From contig JAMZAV010001457.1 of NCBI GenBank assembly GCA_024449915.1, positions 186,001 through 250,000 of the forward strand: DNA of 64,000 bases, given 5' to 3'. The notes under the pieces were generated by a model, which saw only the letters and a program-made list of their open reading frames with translations, was not told the DNA's origin and did not search any database. The DNA is from Sweltsa coloradensis (lineage: Eukaryota; Arthropoda; Insecta; Plecoptera; Chloroperlidae). This document shows positions 23,030 through 35,639 of this stretch, piece by piece (position 1 is the first letter of the stretch; each line of letters opens with the position of its first letter). The translations under genes and the position numbers were made by a program.

Positions 23030-23149
23030 TAGGCCTACTTTCGTTAGGTTAGCCGAACTTTCCGCTGGGTACAGTGCGCCGCGCTAGTTTTAGGATATAA
23101 CACTTATTTGGCTAGGGGGGTCCAACTTTTATACACCTTGTTAACACTG
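23030..23149. repeat. Dispersed repeat TACTTTCGTTAGG...CGCCGCG, plus GGTCCAACTTTT copy b
   Basis: 23036-23098 (ACTTTCGTTAGGTTAGCCGA through GCGCCGCGCTAG) is repeated at 29090-29152 and 29604-29668. It is joined here to the second copy of the GGGGGGTCCAAC segment. Confidence 0.7.
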
Positions 23150-25505
23150 CTAGGGCCTATATTGCCTTGTTACTACTTATGTTAAGGGTGTGTGTCTACG
23201 CAAAATAAGTTACTTGGATTTGTGCACATTCTCATTTTTATTGGCCATTAGACGCCATTGTGTATGTGATTGAAATATGTCAAATCCTAGATAATTTTAC
23301 TATCTATTAGCTACTTACAATATTATTTTTCTATCTTTAATAGTTTTGTTTGTACATATTATAGAAATCACCAATGTGTATTGTGAAAACAATAGATTTA
23401 CGACTATCGTCCCTTCGTTTTAATCCAATTGGACGGATTTTTTTTCCACAGTTGTATTGAACTTATATGTTGGCTACGGTAAAGTTTCAGCGACTAATTA
23501 GTTGAAATGACAAGGCAAAAAAATAAAAACCAAAATATGTTGTTTTGCGGCTTGACTCTAGGGGCTGGCGCGCTCTCGGTCTAACGGATTAGCTAGCAAC
23601 TTCTTAGTCACTGTCGTTGTGTGAGGGACGGTCAAGTGATCGGTAGGAATGCGGCTAGTCCACTCGACTAGGAGACAAGGCCGCTGAAAGCAAGGGTTAC
23701 GAACAATACAGTTACCCCATCCCCAAAAGTCCCCAGCAACAACAAGCAGAATCCTTTCCATTCGTTATTCTGTAGACGAAAAACTGAAACACCTATGAGT
23801 CCGAAGACTTGGCGATTGTTTTTTATCTTCATCAATTATTTCATTCGTGATGGAGCCGCCTGGATTTCGTCTCTTTTATAAAGTAAAAACATTATCGTAA
23901 TACTGATGTTGTGGATGGTGATGGTGAGGATGATGGTAATAAGCACAATACAAACACATAAATTATCTGCTAATATTGTATTAATCAATCAAAACAAAAT
24001 GTACCATACAGTCCCCTACACTGACAGTTAGTGTATCCGTACGTGTTTGCTGACAACAAAAATGGTTGTAGTCACAACTAATCATAAATCAAGTGGAATA
24101 TATATCTTTGTATAGTAATTGGAACGGAAAAAATACAACAGTATAATAAAATTATCAAACTATACCAACTACCTGATAATATAAGCAAATATGTGATTGA
24201 GGTGTCATAACGTTCACAAAATCACGCAGATAAGAGCTATAATAGGATATCCGTATTCCATAAACAAAACAAAACAGTCACTCAATTTTTTGCCTTTTCT
24301 GTCCCCTCGCCCAATCCTAATGTCACAAAAACACCTTTCTATAACCCCTCCGTCAGTCGGTAGAAACTTCTTTTGATGGGCTCTTTACGATAACCTCCAT
24401 TAGCTTTTGTTTTGGTGTTGTCATCTTCAAAATCATTGTGCCCTCAACCTCATCCCCTATACCCCCCAAAAAAAGGAAGTAAAACTAGAGTAATTGTTAG
24501 AAAACCAAAACATCTTGTATGCTGTCCCAGGTAAAGCCGTGTTCTGACAGGTGCATTCCCTGGGAGTACACACAAAATAATCTACTATCGTCATAGCCCA
24601 TCTTTATCCTTGTGATTAAATAATGAGATGGACGCTTCATTCTTTTATCGTCAACAACACAATGACAACAAGAATTTTAACAATTCTAATCAGAAAATGA
24701 TATATTAATTTTATTGATGGGGTATTTTGAAGCAGCAGGGAATCGAAACCGTACTACCGGACCCACAACTAGGCCTAATATTTGTATAACCCGAACGTCG
24801 AACGAACGACCAGAACAAAACCAAACCCTCGAAACGTGAACATTTGGTGCTTGTGAGTTGGGCAATCTGTAAGAATTGCTTAGCGCGCGATGTTTTTTTT
24901 TCTGCAATCGTCCGCGCTATAAAACAACTCGTCATTTCCAGAAGCGTATTTAGGCCTAGGCGCTCTAGGCGTGCGCCTGGCCCTAGAACCCCACCAGCTA
25001 GCCCCCCCCCCTCCCCACCCCCTTCGAGCTAAGTGGCCCCAAATTTCCCGTGAACTCATCACTCTTTATGGACACCTTCAAAAAAATCACTGAACTTAGG
25101 CTTGCCAAGCTTTTTAATGCAATCGATGAATTATTTTCATATGCATGAACATCTCATGACATGAAAAAATTATTCATAATTTCTTCGTTCTCTACCACTT
25201 AAAATGGCTACTCGGCTACTCCGATTGTAATAAATTTGTAGGAGACTTGAACTATCTCTAACCTTAGACCTGTGTATTTGACCAATGTCAAGTAAGATCT
25301 ACGTAATATCTCTCATGAACATTATTTTAAAGAGTTGTTAAAACCACTTGTTGAAATCTGCTATTTATACACAGCCTTGTAGTTGTATTGTTGGTTGGTT
25401 TGGTCATAAATATAGAGTTTGTTAGTTTATTGTGGTTTACCTGGGCCCATAACGGGACAGGATGGCTAGTGTACGGTTATGGACATGCCCATACCCTTTT
25501 TAGTA
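23150..25505. other. Long stretch without a supported gene
   Basis: Mostly AT-rich. About 23550-23760 is GC-richer, with a tRNA-A-box-like word on the minus strand (TCTCCTAGTCGAGTGGACTAGC region), too weak to call. At about 24940-25030 there is AGAAGCGTATTTAGG followed by C-rich sequence, reminiscent of one end of an hAT miniature, but no partner end was found. Confidence 0.35.
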
Positions 25506-25507
25506 TA

Positions 25508-27171
25508 TGGGTCATTCTCAAATAAAATGACCCTTGTGCTGTCCCACCTTAATATTATTTTTTTTTAGATCAAGATATTGATTTGCATAAATTTTGGTTG
25601 TACATTTCAGAATACTTATATGTAGTTTTTATTAGCTCCATGAATTTTTGCACTTCTATCTTGTAAGGTTGACCTTTAATTCAAAGTCGGGTATTGCAAA
25701 ATGTGTTAAAAACCCATGTCCCTATCCTCAAAACCAGAAGTGTTTTTGTAAAATGTTTGACTTTAAGACTAAAATTTATTTAGTCTCTAGATTGGAATTA
25801 ATGCAGAAATAACAGTTAATAACTGTGTGTTAGTGACTTTTTTAACAATTTACATTTTCAAACAATAACTAGTGGAAAGTGTTTGTCCCTAATGTGGCAA
25901 TCATAATAATGTCATGACTGTTACCATTGTAAAAGAGTTTAAATAATTTTTCAAGAAGGCAGTGGATCAATCTAGAAGAAGAAGAAGAACAGCTCCTGAC
26001 ATGGCATCATGGAAGTTTGGTTTGTTTTTGACAGGAGAACTCTTTAAAATTGAAAAGTAAACATTTTAACGGTGAGTATTTTAATTCAATGTCATGAATG
26101 TTACCAAGATAAAACAATTTAATTTGTATTTAATATTTTATTTAACAATTGAGTTAAGTTACAATCAAGTTCCAGCTCATAGCAAACATAACCCTACTTT
26201 TTCAAATGGGATTGTTAACAGCTAATGAATTAATGAAGTTGAAATGTCATGCATGTTACTTGTCAGGTATGTTACTTTCAAAAAGTAACATTACCAAGGG
26301 CATCGTGGATTACTGCATTAATTTCCTGCAACTGTAGATTGTGTTTTGAAGGGAGAGGTTGTAATTCATTGCCATACTCAAAGTAACAAAACACTTGTTT
26401 TTATTGATTTTCAGTGATCACTTGTCAAGAATGTTACTTTTTGTCAAGACCGTTACCCGTAGTGTCTCTTTACTTTAAACTCAACAAAAACTTGTTGGAT
26501 TAGATGGATTAGATGGATTTTATCTTTAGGTTGACTGATTTGTACACTAACAAGCAACATGATCTTAGAAAAAAATTATTACTGTTAGAAAAGTAACTTT
26601 TTTGTCAAGACTGTTACTTTTTGTCAACACCGTTACCCGAGCTAATTATTAAATTAAGTCTTATTTAAAGTTTAAAATAACTGAATCACATTTTTAATCT
26701 TATTTATAATATTAATACTTCATTGCTAACAGTGATCTTGATAAAATTTGATTTGCCATTTGTCCATTATTAGTAAGTTAATTACCAGGTTTTGGAATTT
26801 GAGTAACATTCTTGACATTTTGGTATTATAAAAAGTGATTAAAATAAAAATGTTTATTTTATTGAATGTATTAGTTTTGTGTGATAATGTAACTAAACTA
26901 TTGTGCACATGAATATAGATTTTAAAAAAATAACTTCTTACATCAATTGTCACTTTTATGTCCGGTAACAGTCATGACATTTTCGTACACTTGGTTTGAT
27001 GAAAATGGTTGTATGTAAAACATTTTTGTTTTTTTAGATAAACCCTTTTAGGGCTGTAAGAACAAATTATTGGATAATGTATTGTATTGTTAAAGGAGGC
27101 ATCCAATTTATGTTATCATTTTTTCTTGCAAGCATTTTTTCAATATGGTCATTACGTTTGAGAATGACCCA
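25508..27171. mobile_element. TIR element with iterated GTCAAGAATGTTAC motif
   Basis: Ends TA|TGGGTCATTCTCAAA and GTTTGAGAATGACCCA|TA. The 14-mer GTCAWGANNGTTAC or a close variant occurs at 25911, 26091, 26246, 26262, 26424, 26443, 26604 and 26623, and in inverted form at 26803 and 26965. Otherwise AT-rich with no transposase. Confidence 0.75.
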
Positions 27172-27173
27172 TA

Positions 27174-29080
27174 TAAGATAAACCCCAATTTTGTATTAGT
27201 ACTACAAAAAAAATCCATGTTTACAAGGGGAAAAAAGAAGCCAATGTTATATCATTATCAATCATATCGGCTCAACGCACCAAATATACGTGCTTATCCA
27301 ACAACGTGGCTGAAAAAAACATTTGTAGTATGTTGTTCGGTTGTATGTAGATTTTTTACGTCCTAACATTGCCATCGTATTAAATATAAATTTGGTAGTC
27401 CAGAATATTTTTTATTTTTGTCTCACTTTGTCGCACACTCCCATAAATATTCATATTATTGATTGTGAAAAGCATGGGCCCCGGAAATTTTCAGCGTCAA
27501 ATAACGTAAAGGCGCCACTGATAATTACGCACATTAGAAATAAGGCAAAGCGGGTTGGTGACAACACCCCTTCCCCAAACAATAAACAATGTACAATCGA
27601 AGTGGGCGGCAGCGTATGAGAGTCGATAGCCCGCGCGGTGCCAGATTGCAGAGCCAATTCACACGGACAGAGGATCGAACTAGCGTCACGTAAAGTTATT
27701 ATTGCAACAAAAGCTTTCATCCAAAGTCTTTTTACACCAATGAGGACTCGGCACCGCCGTCTTTCATTGACTTGCAACTCAACATCACTGCAACTGGCAA
27801 CTTATTTACAAGGGACAAATATAATTATTGTATGCCTTTATAGTTTATATTCATAGATAACAGTTAAAACAGGATGCAGGAACATCCTGGATTCGAACGA
27901 GGATCGCAGGATCATGGGTATAACAACACCAATTTCTGAAATCAACCAATGGCTTCTGCAGTAGCTTATACAAATTTTAAGAGTAGGCCTACTTAATAAT
28001 TCATGTAGAAAAACAGTACTACAAAAATTTTATCAAGCTAATAATTAATTATGATTTTGTAATTCACGAATAGTATATAAACACATTTATTTGAAACTAA
28101 AGCTACAATCGCCACACAAAAAACTAAAATAACCGGGAAAATGCAAGCTAGACAATGTGTGTAGTACTGTAGTCCAATTTTGACTCGAATTATCATTTAA
28201 GTGATAAGATTAAAATAATAATGTTATATTGTTTAAGTTTTGCGCATTACCATAATTTATACAGACCGCAAATGCTCCAGCCCAACCTTTCAAAAGGAAT
28301 TTGTCTGAAAAGGTTGAGTTGCCCATAGCGAATTCAATAGAGATTTTAGGACCCTCACTGAGGTTTTCAATTACATTCCAAGATGAAAATGACAATAGGC
28401 CTACATATATGGAATCTCTTTTAAGTGATAGTTAAATCGCGTAATTTTCAACATTTGAGGATTATATATAGTGTATGCTATTTATCAAGTCATAACTAGG
28501 CCAAAAATGTTTTTGAATCGAACTTGTACCTCAATTTTAAGAGGGATTGAAGAACAAAAACATAACTCTATTTGATATGATTTAATTCGAATAATTCCAT
28601 GAAAATTAACGTAAACACTTCGCAAAAAAATGAAAATGCTTAGAAAAATTTAAATAAGACAATGAATTTGTTATAATTGAGACAAAACTATCAACCCCGC
28701 TTTTAGTTTCGAGATGGTATTAATCTTTTGCACAATGGGAGCACCTGAGGTATCTTATACCTGAGGATTATAGAAAGGTTGGTCGGGCGACCAAGTTGTT
28801 TGTGTGCTCGGGTTGACGGAGTGTTGGGGGGGGGGGGGGGGGGGGGAACTTCAGACTGATTATTCAAGACAACCAATAGAATCACGGTATTCGAATCACC
28901 CGCCGACAAATGAATAGAGTGCGCATGCGCAAAACAACGCTATCTTTCACAGAAGTCGTGAACTATATTTAGTTTCTTCTTTAGAACCTAGATCGCAGCC
29001 TCACGTAAATTCACAGTCTGCAGCGCTCGAGTGAAGAAATTTGGTACTACATGGCTGGATTTCCCACCTTAAAGGTGAAG
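27174..29080. other. Stretch without a supported gene
   Basis: About 27480-27780 is CpG-containing and more balanced in base composition than its surroundings, which could be a regulatory or exonic remnant. A minus-strand B-box-like GTTCGAATCC lies near 27890. A 21-G run lies at 28826-28846. No ORF with domain support. Confidence 0.3.
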
Positions 29081-29083
29081 GCC

Positions 29084-29880
29084 TAGGCCTACTTTCGTTA
29101 GGTTAGCCGAACTTTCCGCTGGTTACAGTGCGCCGCGCTAGTTCTAGGATATAATCGATAAGAGCGCACCCGAAATCCTTTCCGTTACAGTGTACCGGTA
29201 TATAAAAGTTGGGTACCTACTGTTTTGGTTAAGAATGGCCAACTTTTTACCACTGTTTTTTTACTCAAAAACGTCGCAAAACCACTGTAAATGATTTATT
29301 TAGGCCTAATATTTGTAGTTGTATGTAGGGGCCTAATGAAAAAATGCACTCGCAAGTTTCATTTCATGCTGTTTTATAAACAAAAGTAAGTTATAAGTAG
29401 CGAGGAGTGACGCGCCTTTAGGCCACTCATGCTGAGAACTGAGCACTGCCACCGAGCCGTACACTCACTGCAAGTAAACCTTACAAAACATAGAAAAAAA
29501 GGGCACTCTGCCGCTAAGCGGGTCCAACTTTTCAACACTGTTTTTTTTTCTCGAATAAAATCAATGAAAAAAAAACTATAGGCCTAAAAATTTGAAATAA
29601 AAATACTTTCGTTAGGTTAGCCGAACTTTCCGCTGGCTACAGTGCGCCGCGTTAGTTCTAGGATACAAACGATAAGAGCGCACCCCAAAATCCCTTTCCG
29701 TTAAAAACGAGGTTGGACCGCTTAGCGGCAAGGTACCATAAAAGGCAAAAAAAAGATCCTAAAAACAAAAAATACCTTCAAAACCTTTAACATACACTAC
29801 ACAACACAGTTTATAAGTTGGCCATTCTTAACCGAAACAGTGCCAAAAGTTGGACCCCCCTAGCCGAATAAGTACCCTAG
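29084..29880. mobile_element. Composite repeat with inverted AAGAATGGCCAACTT / AAGTTGGCCATTCTT ends
   Basis: CACTGTTTYGGTTAAGAATG-type ends occur inverted at about 29219-29245 and 29812-29845. Variants of GTTGGACC or GGTCCAACTTTT recur at 29521, 29711 and 29851. Two direct copies of the TTTCGTTAGGTTAGCCGAAC repeat (29092, 29606) lie in the left flank and inside. Boundaries are approximate. Confidence 0.5.
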
Positions 29881-30713
29881 GCCTAGGCGCTTGGAACTCT
29901 CTAGGCCATATAGGCCCAGGCTGGGCCAAGTGTTTTGACCCGGGAAAACTGTGAGGCGAGCGTAGGACCTGGGCCTAATAAATTACTTCCATGAATATCA
30001 CTTGGAGTGTCTAGAGGCCTTTTGTAGGGCCTAGGCCTACGGACGGCCCGAGTCCAGGAGGTTAGGTTGCCCCTAGGCCTAGGCTTAGGGATGCCTAGAA
30101 GCTAAGGACTAGGCCCTGGGTCTGGTTAGCTAGGCTTACCTGATGAAAAGTTTATGCCCAAACAGCCCAACCACGTTCGCACGCACTGACTTTCACTTCA
30201 AAACGAAGATAACCTAGTTTAAATCTCAATTTTTAAATTACTCAAAGCCAAACAGATCTTCGGACAAAAACAAAATGGTACAGAACCACAGCCAGTGGAA
30301 TACAAACGATCACGATCTTATTAGCCACTCCCATCTAAATCATTAGGAAAATTAACGCGGTACATACAAACTTTTGGGCTAATAATAAAATGTGTAATAT
30401 TATGTATTTAAATTTGTTAGATAAAAAGACTAAACTCTCAAGTTGATCCTGTGTATTTTATTGTATTTAATGTTGACCCGGGGAATTGTAAAGTGTCAGA
30501 ATTTTGTCAATAAAACCACTTCCGAGTAGTTACTGATTTAGAATCATTACCCCTGTATTTTAAAAAACTTGAATGTATCGACAGCTCAGGAGCAGCAAGT
30601 GAGACTGATTCGTGAGGTCTAAAGTAGGGGATCGATTCAGCCAGCGGCAATTCTGACAAACTAGTACGAGGTTTTCTTCTGAAATTTATTACTAGTGAAA
30701 CGCCAAAGTCGTG

Positions 30714-31568
30714 GTTAGACGAGTCAGTGAGCCACGTGTTGAGTATCCGGTAACATTCCTTTTCTTCCCCCTACCTTAGGCCTCCCTAGCCTATCATAGG
30801 CTACAGGGAGCATTACGGGCATAAACTATGACCTAAACTAAAATACCCGATTATTTATACGAATATTATAATCAAATTTAAAATGCAAATGTTCCCGCGT
30901 ACTAACACATGACTCTCTCACTCGTCTAATAACGACTTGGCGTTTCTTCCCTAGTCGAGTGGCTAAAGGCCCTTATAGCCGAAATGGGGGGGACGTGGGT
31001 TCAAGGGTCGGGAAAGATTTTGAAATTTCTGGACCGTATTTTTAAATTATTTAAAAACATGTTTTGAAATGCATATAACGCAGTGAGTCCATCATCTGTG
31101 GCAATACTATGGAAAACATAGCCAGTACGAAATACGTGAAAATATTTCAAGGTTTACTCAATCTACGAGTGGAATTTGGGGGTACCTTGACGTCCAACAT
31201 TCGATTAACCTTGGACACGGCATTTCACAGCCAGGTTAATAACAAACAAAAAAAATTATTTCAAAATGAAAAACCATTGTCGTTAAATAATTCCTATACA
31301 TTTCAAAAGTATTTTTCGTTTTTTTATTTTTTGCAGATTTAAAACGCAACGGATTGTGCTCAATTTTTTTAGCAGTTCTCAGTACCTGGTCACGGATGTC
31401 GTTTCAAATTTCAGCTCAGTCTATTTAGCCGTTCGTACATATGGGGCCGGACAGACAGACAAATTTAACATTTAACAAACATTTTAAAATTTAACATACA
31501 GAATTAATCACGACCAAGGTCCGATCGAGTAGCGTTATAGACTACGTTCGCTGCGCTCACTCGTCTAA
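30714..31568. mobile_element. Foldback-bounded element with tRNA-like head
   Basis: Ends GTTAGACGAGTCAGTGAGC and GCTCACTCGTCTAAC are inverted. It is absent from the duplicate at about 55190. Inside are a hairpin-forming left part (about 30699-30953), a tRNA-like head at about 30955-31010 (GTCGAGTGGCTAAAGGC ... GTGGGTTCAAGGGTC) and a tail with GGGGCCGGACAGACAGAC. A diverged inverted copy lies at 35690-36415. Confidence 0.65.
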
Positions 31569-31713
31569 CTTTAAAACAAGAGATGTAGTCATCTTAAACA
31601 ACCCTCGGACATTCCCTTCAATATATTTCCCTAACAACCAGGTTAGGCCTAACCGACAGGGTCAAACCGAGAAAATCCCAATATGTAGGCCCTACCCTAA
31701 TACGGGCGTCCTA

Positions 31714-31770
31714 ACGAGAAGAGATTGATTGATTGGATATTGCTTTAAAGTCTCATATTTATGCAACTAA
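31714..31770 (-). mobile_element. Very short SINE insertion with (CAAT)n tail
   Basis: Compared with 55310-55325, copy A has about 58 extra bases flanked by a duplicated AACGAGAAGAG. The insert matches the (GATT)n-ATATTGCTTAACGTCTC end of the SINE at 47604. The repeated tail is on the minus strand, as expected for a 5'-truncated retroposon. Confidence 0.7.
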
Positions 31771-32094
31771 CGAGAAGAGAATCCCAAAAAGAATCCACTA
31801 TTCTACCCAGGGCCCAGCGGGGGAACAAGTTCCTAGTTCTTCATTAATCCATAGATTTTATACATGGTACAAATATGGATATGCTAAATAGTAGTATACC
31901 CTATAAAAGTAATGATAGTAATAAAAATTTATATATGAATAAAAATTATGATGAAGTTATAATAATACATGAACACACAGATTGTTACTTTACTAAAAAG
32001 AAGTAGGCTACATACTGGTAGTTAAAAAAATTAGAGTTCAGATCAGAATGAATTTGCTGAAATTGATAGCTAAATTATAATTCAATTATTTTTG

Positions 32095-32330
32095 CCTGTG
32101 CAGAGAGGGGCCTCTTCAGCCATTCTTCTTTCTTGACCTGCTCATATCATTATGGGCAAAGAGTCAATGTAATTCGGAAGTGTGGCGCACCTGAAAAAGT
32201 GTGCTCTGTCTTGGGATTCGAAATTAATGATTTACTAGGGGCCCGGGTTTCGGTGGTGATGTTAATCTGTTCAGATAGTGTGCAGAAAGTCAGGCCAGTT
32301 GCAAGTCGGAACCGGCTGTAGCAGTTAAGA
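32095..32330 (-). pseudogene. RNase H-type LINE C-terminus relic (copy A)
   Basis: Homologous to 55630-55905, which reads more clearly. The minus strand retains pieces such as CNFESQDRAHLF-like sequence, broken by extra deletions. Confidence 0.55.
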
Positions 32331-32536
32331 TTTAATTTTTTTAGTTTTATTGTTAATTTTCCATTGCAATTTTTAAAAAAAATTTAAAGGAAAATTTTTG
32401 ATTAAAAAGCAACGTTTCATGTTCAATGTAAATTATAAGTAATAATTACTTAAATAAGATTTTTTACCCCAAATTTCTTTTCTAGTATATTATGGATTAT
32501 CTGTATCTCAAATAAAAAGCAATAATGGAAAATAAA

Positions 32537-32957
32537 GTATTTTTGAGGGGAGCTTAGCGAGCGTCTCCACTTGACTCCTTTGGCTCGAATGTCTGTTTTT
32601 TTTTGTTTTTTTTTTTTTGTTACTTGCTTCGATACAGGTCGCACCATTTCTCTGATCGAACCCGAAATTTTTCACACATGTACATACCACCTAGGCGGGT
32701 TGCTGTATAGTTTTGAAAAATCCGATTGTGGCTATAAAAATAAAAAAAAAAAAAAAAAAAAAAATGTTCCGATTGTTATGAAATTTTGCAGGTCAATAAG
32801 TACAACATTCTCCCTATTTTTCAAATTTTTAGCCAAATCGGTGAAGACCTTAAAGACTTATTTGGGATGTAACATTATGGGGAAAGTCGTACTTGGGTCG
32901 TTGTTGCACGTACCCGGGGCTCGCTCAACAACGCGACGGAACTTAGCGTTTTCCTAG
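32537..32957. mobile_element. Unclassified 420-bp insertion
   Basis: Absent from the paralogous locus near 56080, where ATTTTATATTTTC is continuous. It begins GAGGGGAGCTTAGCGAGCG and ends near GCGTTTTCCTAGTAG, flanked by ATTTT on both sides. Contains two related phrases (AATTTTTCACACATG, GAAATTTTGCAGGTCA) and a poly-A run at 32741-32763. The open frame across it is not domain-supported. Confidence 0.5.
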
Positions 32958-33074
32958 TAGATTTTCAATCTTCTCTTAAAAAGGTACGATTGTCTTATTG
33001 AAAAGAGAAAATAAACATTTGATCATCAAATTGAAAAATTACTTCACATTTTTTTTTTATTTCCTCCATTTTTA

Positions 33075-33262
33075 ATGGCCACCTGGTCTGAATGGTTAAC
33101 ACACAGTTTTGTGAATAATGTAAGGTATTTACAACTTAGGCAGATAAGTATTCGTGGAGTTAGTAGAAGCTCTTGGATGAGAGGAAGTGTTCAACTGAGA
33201 TTTGAAGGAGGCCACAGATGGGGACGTTTTCATGTTGTTGGGGAGATTATTAAATGACAAGA
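33075..33262 (-). pseudogene. LINE reverse-transcriptase C-terminus relic (copy A)
   Basis: Counterpart of 56188-56395. Minus strand retains LPNNMKTSP-like and FYE/HEYF-like pieces with additional indels. Confidence 0.5.
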
Positions 33263-33839
33263 GCTCAGTGCAACTTTATGCAAACTATTATATTTTATTT
33301 ACTTTTCCCTTCCTTTATGTGAAGTAGTAGAAGGATACTTTAAAATGTTTGTATTTTCAAATACATACTAACTACAATAGGTAAAAATAAAATATAAAGC
33401 TAAACCATATTAAAAACATTAAAACACACTATGTCACCAAAGCTAAAAATACAAAAATTCAACCTGAAGTGGTTCTTACAAGTTAATTTAATATTATAAT
33501 AAATCTCTAGTAAAAATCTAGTAAAAAACGAGCAAGAAGAAACCAGCAGAACGTGCAAGGAAACGATCAAGGCTGGAGAAACATTGTTATACGTGGGATG
33601 AATTGGCTACTTTAATAGGAAAGATATAGCAAACAATTCAAAGAAACAGTGAAATTCTAAAAACATGTGGCCCAGGGCCCAAGTATGTTATCAGCAAGCA
33701 AGAACGTTTTCTTGGGATGAAGGTTTTTCCCTGTAAATGTAAGCTGTACTTTATAAGTTGAAAATATTTTCCAATACTTTCATATTATGGTGAAGTGATC
33801 TGGCTTTAGGAGCGAGGACCCGAGTAATATACAAGCCGC

Positions 33840-34080
33840 AGAGATGTAATTCACAAGGGAGCAAAGAGAGAATTCAAAGCTTGACAAAGTCAGAAGTAAA
33901 GAATGTAAGAAAGAAAGTTGGAGTTGACAAGGTTTTGTTCAAAACCCTTTGGAAAAGAAAAGGGGGAGATGGTTTGACATGTGAGAAGAATGGACAAACA
34001 AAGAATACTAAGAGCAGAATTTGAACGAGGAGATATGAGTATTAGAAGACATAGAAGAGCAAGGAAATAGCATTTGATGT
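33840..34080 (+). pseudogene. LINE C-terminus relic of RWFxHVRRMD type (copy A)
   Basis: Counterpart of 57001-57200. The plus strand encodes broken pieces of the RW-F-HVRRMDKQRILR segment. Confidence 0.5.
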
Positions 34081-34550
34081 TTATTGTTTTCCCAAAGAAG
34101 TCATAAGGTATAATTCATTAATTTGGGGGCCTATCTATTATTCAAGTTCAAATATGGTAATTTTAACACTTGGAAATCGGTTTGTTAATAAAAAAGTAAA
34201 AGTACAGTAAAAAAAACTACATGAAAAGCAATAGTTTAGGGGGTCATGTTGAAGAGATAAATTTTTATCAGGGACTGGGGTTTTGACGGTCCCCTAACTC
34301 CTTTCCAAATCTTTTAACAAACTTGGTAATAGGTTAAAAATGATAATGTGGTTTTATAGCCAAAGCTACTTACTTTATTACTAACTAGGCCCCTCGCGCT
34401 TTGCAGCGACGTTGTTGTGTTGTAAGCTATCCAAAACCTTGCGGGAGGGGGTACTAAAAAAAACCCAAAAAAAACAAAAACAACCAAATGGATAAAATGA
34501 AATCCAAAAAATACGTATTGTCAAAATTATGGGATATGCCAACGGTGTCG

Positions 34551-35575
34551 AAGCAATTCATTGGTGAGTCCCCTTTGCAGGCACCCCATCACCACGTGGA
34601 GGAGTTACAACAAAATGGATAGCTTAGAAACCTTCCCCTGAAAAAAAAACAATATGTGCCCAAAGGAGATCGGATGAATGGGGAGTCTAATATATAAAAC
34701 GAAAGTATCCCCCTTTTGGGGAGATACCACGTGTTAAAACAAAATGGATAGCATAGAACCTTCCCCGTGACAAAATACATATATGTGCCAAGTTTTCATG
34801 GAAACCGTATGAAGGGGTTTTAGTCTTTATAAAAGTAATATTGTGTAAAAATATTGTGGGGCTCGTTGGTCTTGTTGTTAGGCGTATCGGCGTCCAATGC
34901 AGAAGGTCCAGGGTTCGATTCCCGCTAAAGTCAGTAGTTTTTTAAATTTCTGATTTGGACTTAAGTCCATCAGTTCGTGTCTTAGGAGTTTGTCAACAGG
35001 ACTTGACGGCTAGCAACGAAGCACATAGTAAATTCAGAGTTGTTCTGAATCGCCTTGTGATTCTGGCGTTGATTCGCGGGTGTTCGCACTGTCCATACCA
35101 CTGATTGCTATATTTCCTATTAAAAATATCGATCTTTGGTTGTTATCGCTCACTCGTCGATTGCGTCGGGGCCTACGGGGTTGGCTTGGTCGCTTTGATT
35201 TTAAGTCCTCCAAATTTAAAATTTATTTATTTATATGAAAACGAATGTATCCTCTTTTGCGGGCACTGATCACCATGTGTTACAACAAGTGGATAGCTAG
35301 AAAACTTCCCCTGACAAAGTACATTCATGTGCCAATTTTCCCATGGAAATCGTATTAATGGTGTAGTCTTTATTTTTTTTTGCCTATGAAAACAAATGTA
35401 TCCTCTCTGCAAGCACCGATCACCACGTGTTACAACAACATGGATAGCATAGAACCCTTCCCCGTGAAGAAATAATATATGTGCCAAGTTTCATGGAGAT
35501 AGGATGAATGGTGTAGTAAGCAAAAAGGGGACAAACATACAGACATACATTCGTTTTTAATATAAAGATTTATTG
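34551..35575. repeat. Four ~145-bp repeat units interrupted by a SINE
   Basis: Units near 34551, 34693, 35236 and 35388 share ATCACCACGTGTTACAAC, GGATAGC(A/T)TAGAA, CCTTCCCC and TATGTGCCAAGTTTCATGG. Pairs are spaced 142 and 152 bases. The last unit runs into AAAGGGGACAAACATACAGA, a typical dispersed-repeat tail. Confidence 0.7.
34857..35234 (+). mobile_element. tRNA-derived SINE
   Basis: The tRNA-like head GTTGGTCTTGTTGTTAGGCG (A box) is followed by GGTCCAGGGTTCGATTCCCG (B box), then a ~300-base body and an (ATTT)n tail at 35220-35234. It is inserted between the two pairs of ~145-bp repeats. Confidence 0.65.
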
Positions 35576-35639
35576 CATTTATTAGAACAAGAAGCGCAGC
35601 AAAACGAAGCCCTTTTAAAAACGCTACTCGATCGGGCCT

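Larger units (their letters stand above)
29936..34310 (+). repeat. Segmental duplication, copy A (pairs with 54222-57400)
   Basis: Collinear with 54222-57400 in the same orientation, from the GGGAAAACTGTGAGGCGAGC region to the AAAAGCAATAGTTTAG region. Copy A additionally holds the foldback at 30714-31568, the short SINE at 31711-31770 and a 420-base insertion at about 32537-32957. It lacks the miniature element found at 54361-54522. Most remaining differences are single-base indels. Confidence 0.85.

Noticed and set aside
27451..27777. 108-codon minus-strand frame in a CpG-containing stretch
   Set aside because: No domain, no splice context and no homology to other parts of the window.
27880..27940. 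Possible tRNA on the minus strand (GTTCGAATCC)
   Set aside because: Only a B-box-like word; no A box at the correct distance and no cloverleaf.
28826..28846. Poly-G run as a G-quadruplex regulatory element
   Set aside because: A simple homopolymer with no nearby gene; it may also be inflated by sequencing.
32571..32957. 128-codon plus-strand open frame
   Set aside because: It runs across poly-T and poly-A tracts inside a 420-bp insertion missing from the duplicate locus. It has homopolymer-coded residues and no domain, so it is treated as part of a mobile insertion.
34857..34930. Functional tRNA gene
   Set aside because: A and B boxes are present, but the sequence continues into a SINE body with an (ATTT)n tail, and acceptor-stem pairing is not convincing.
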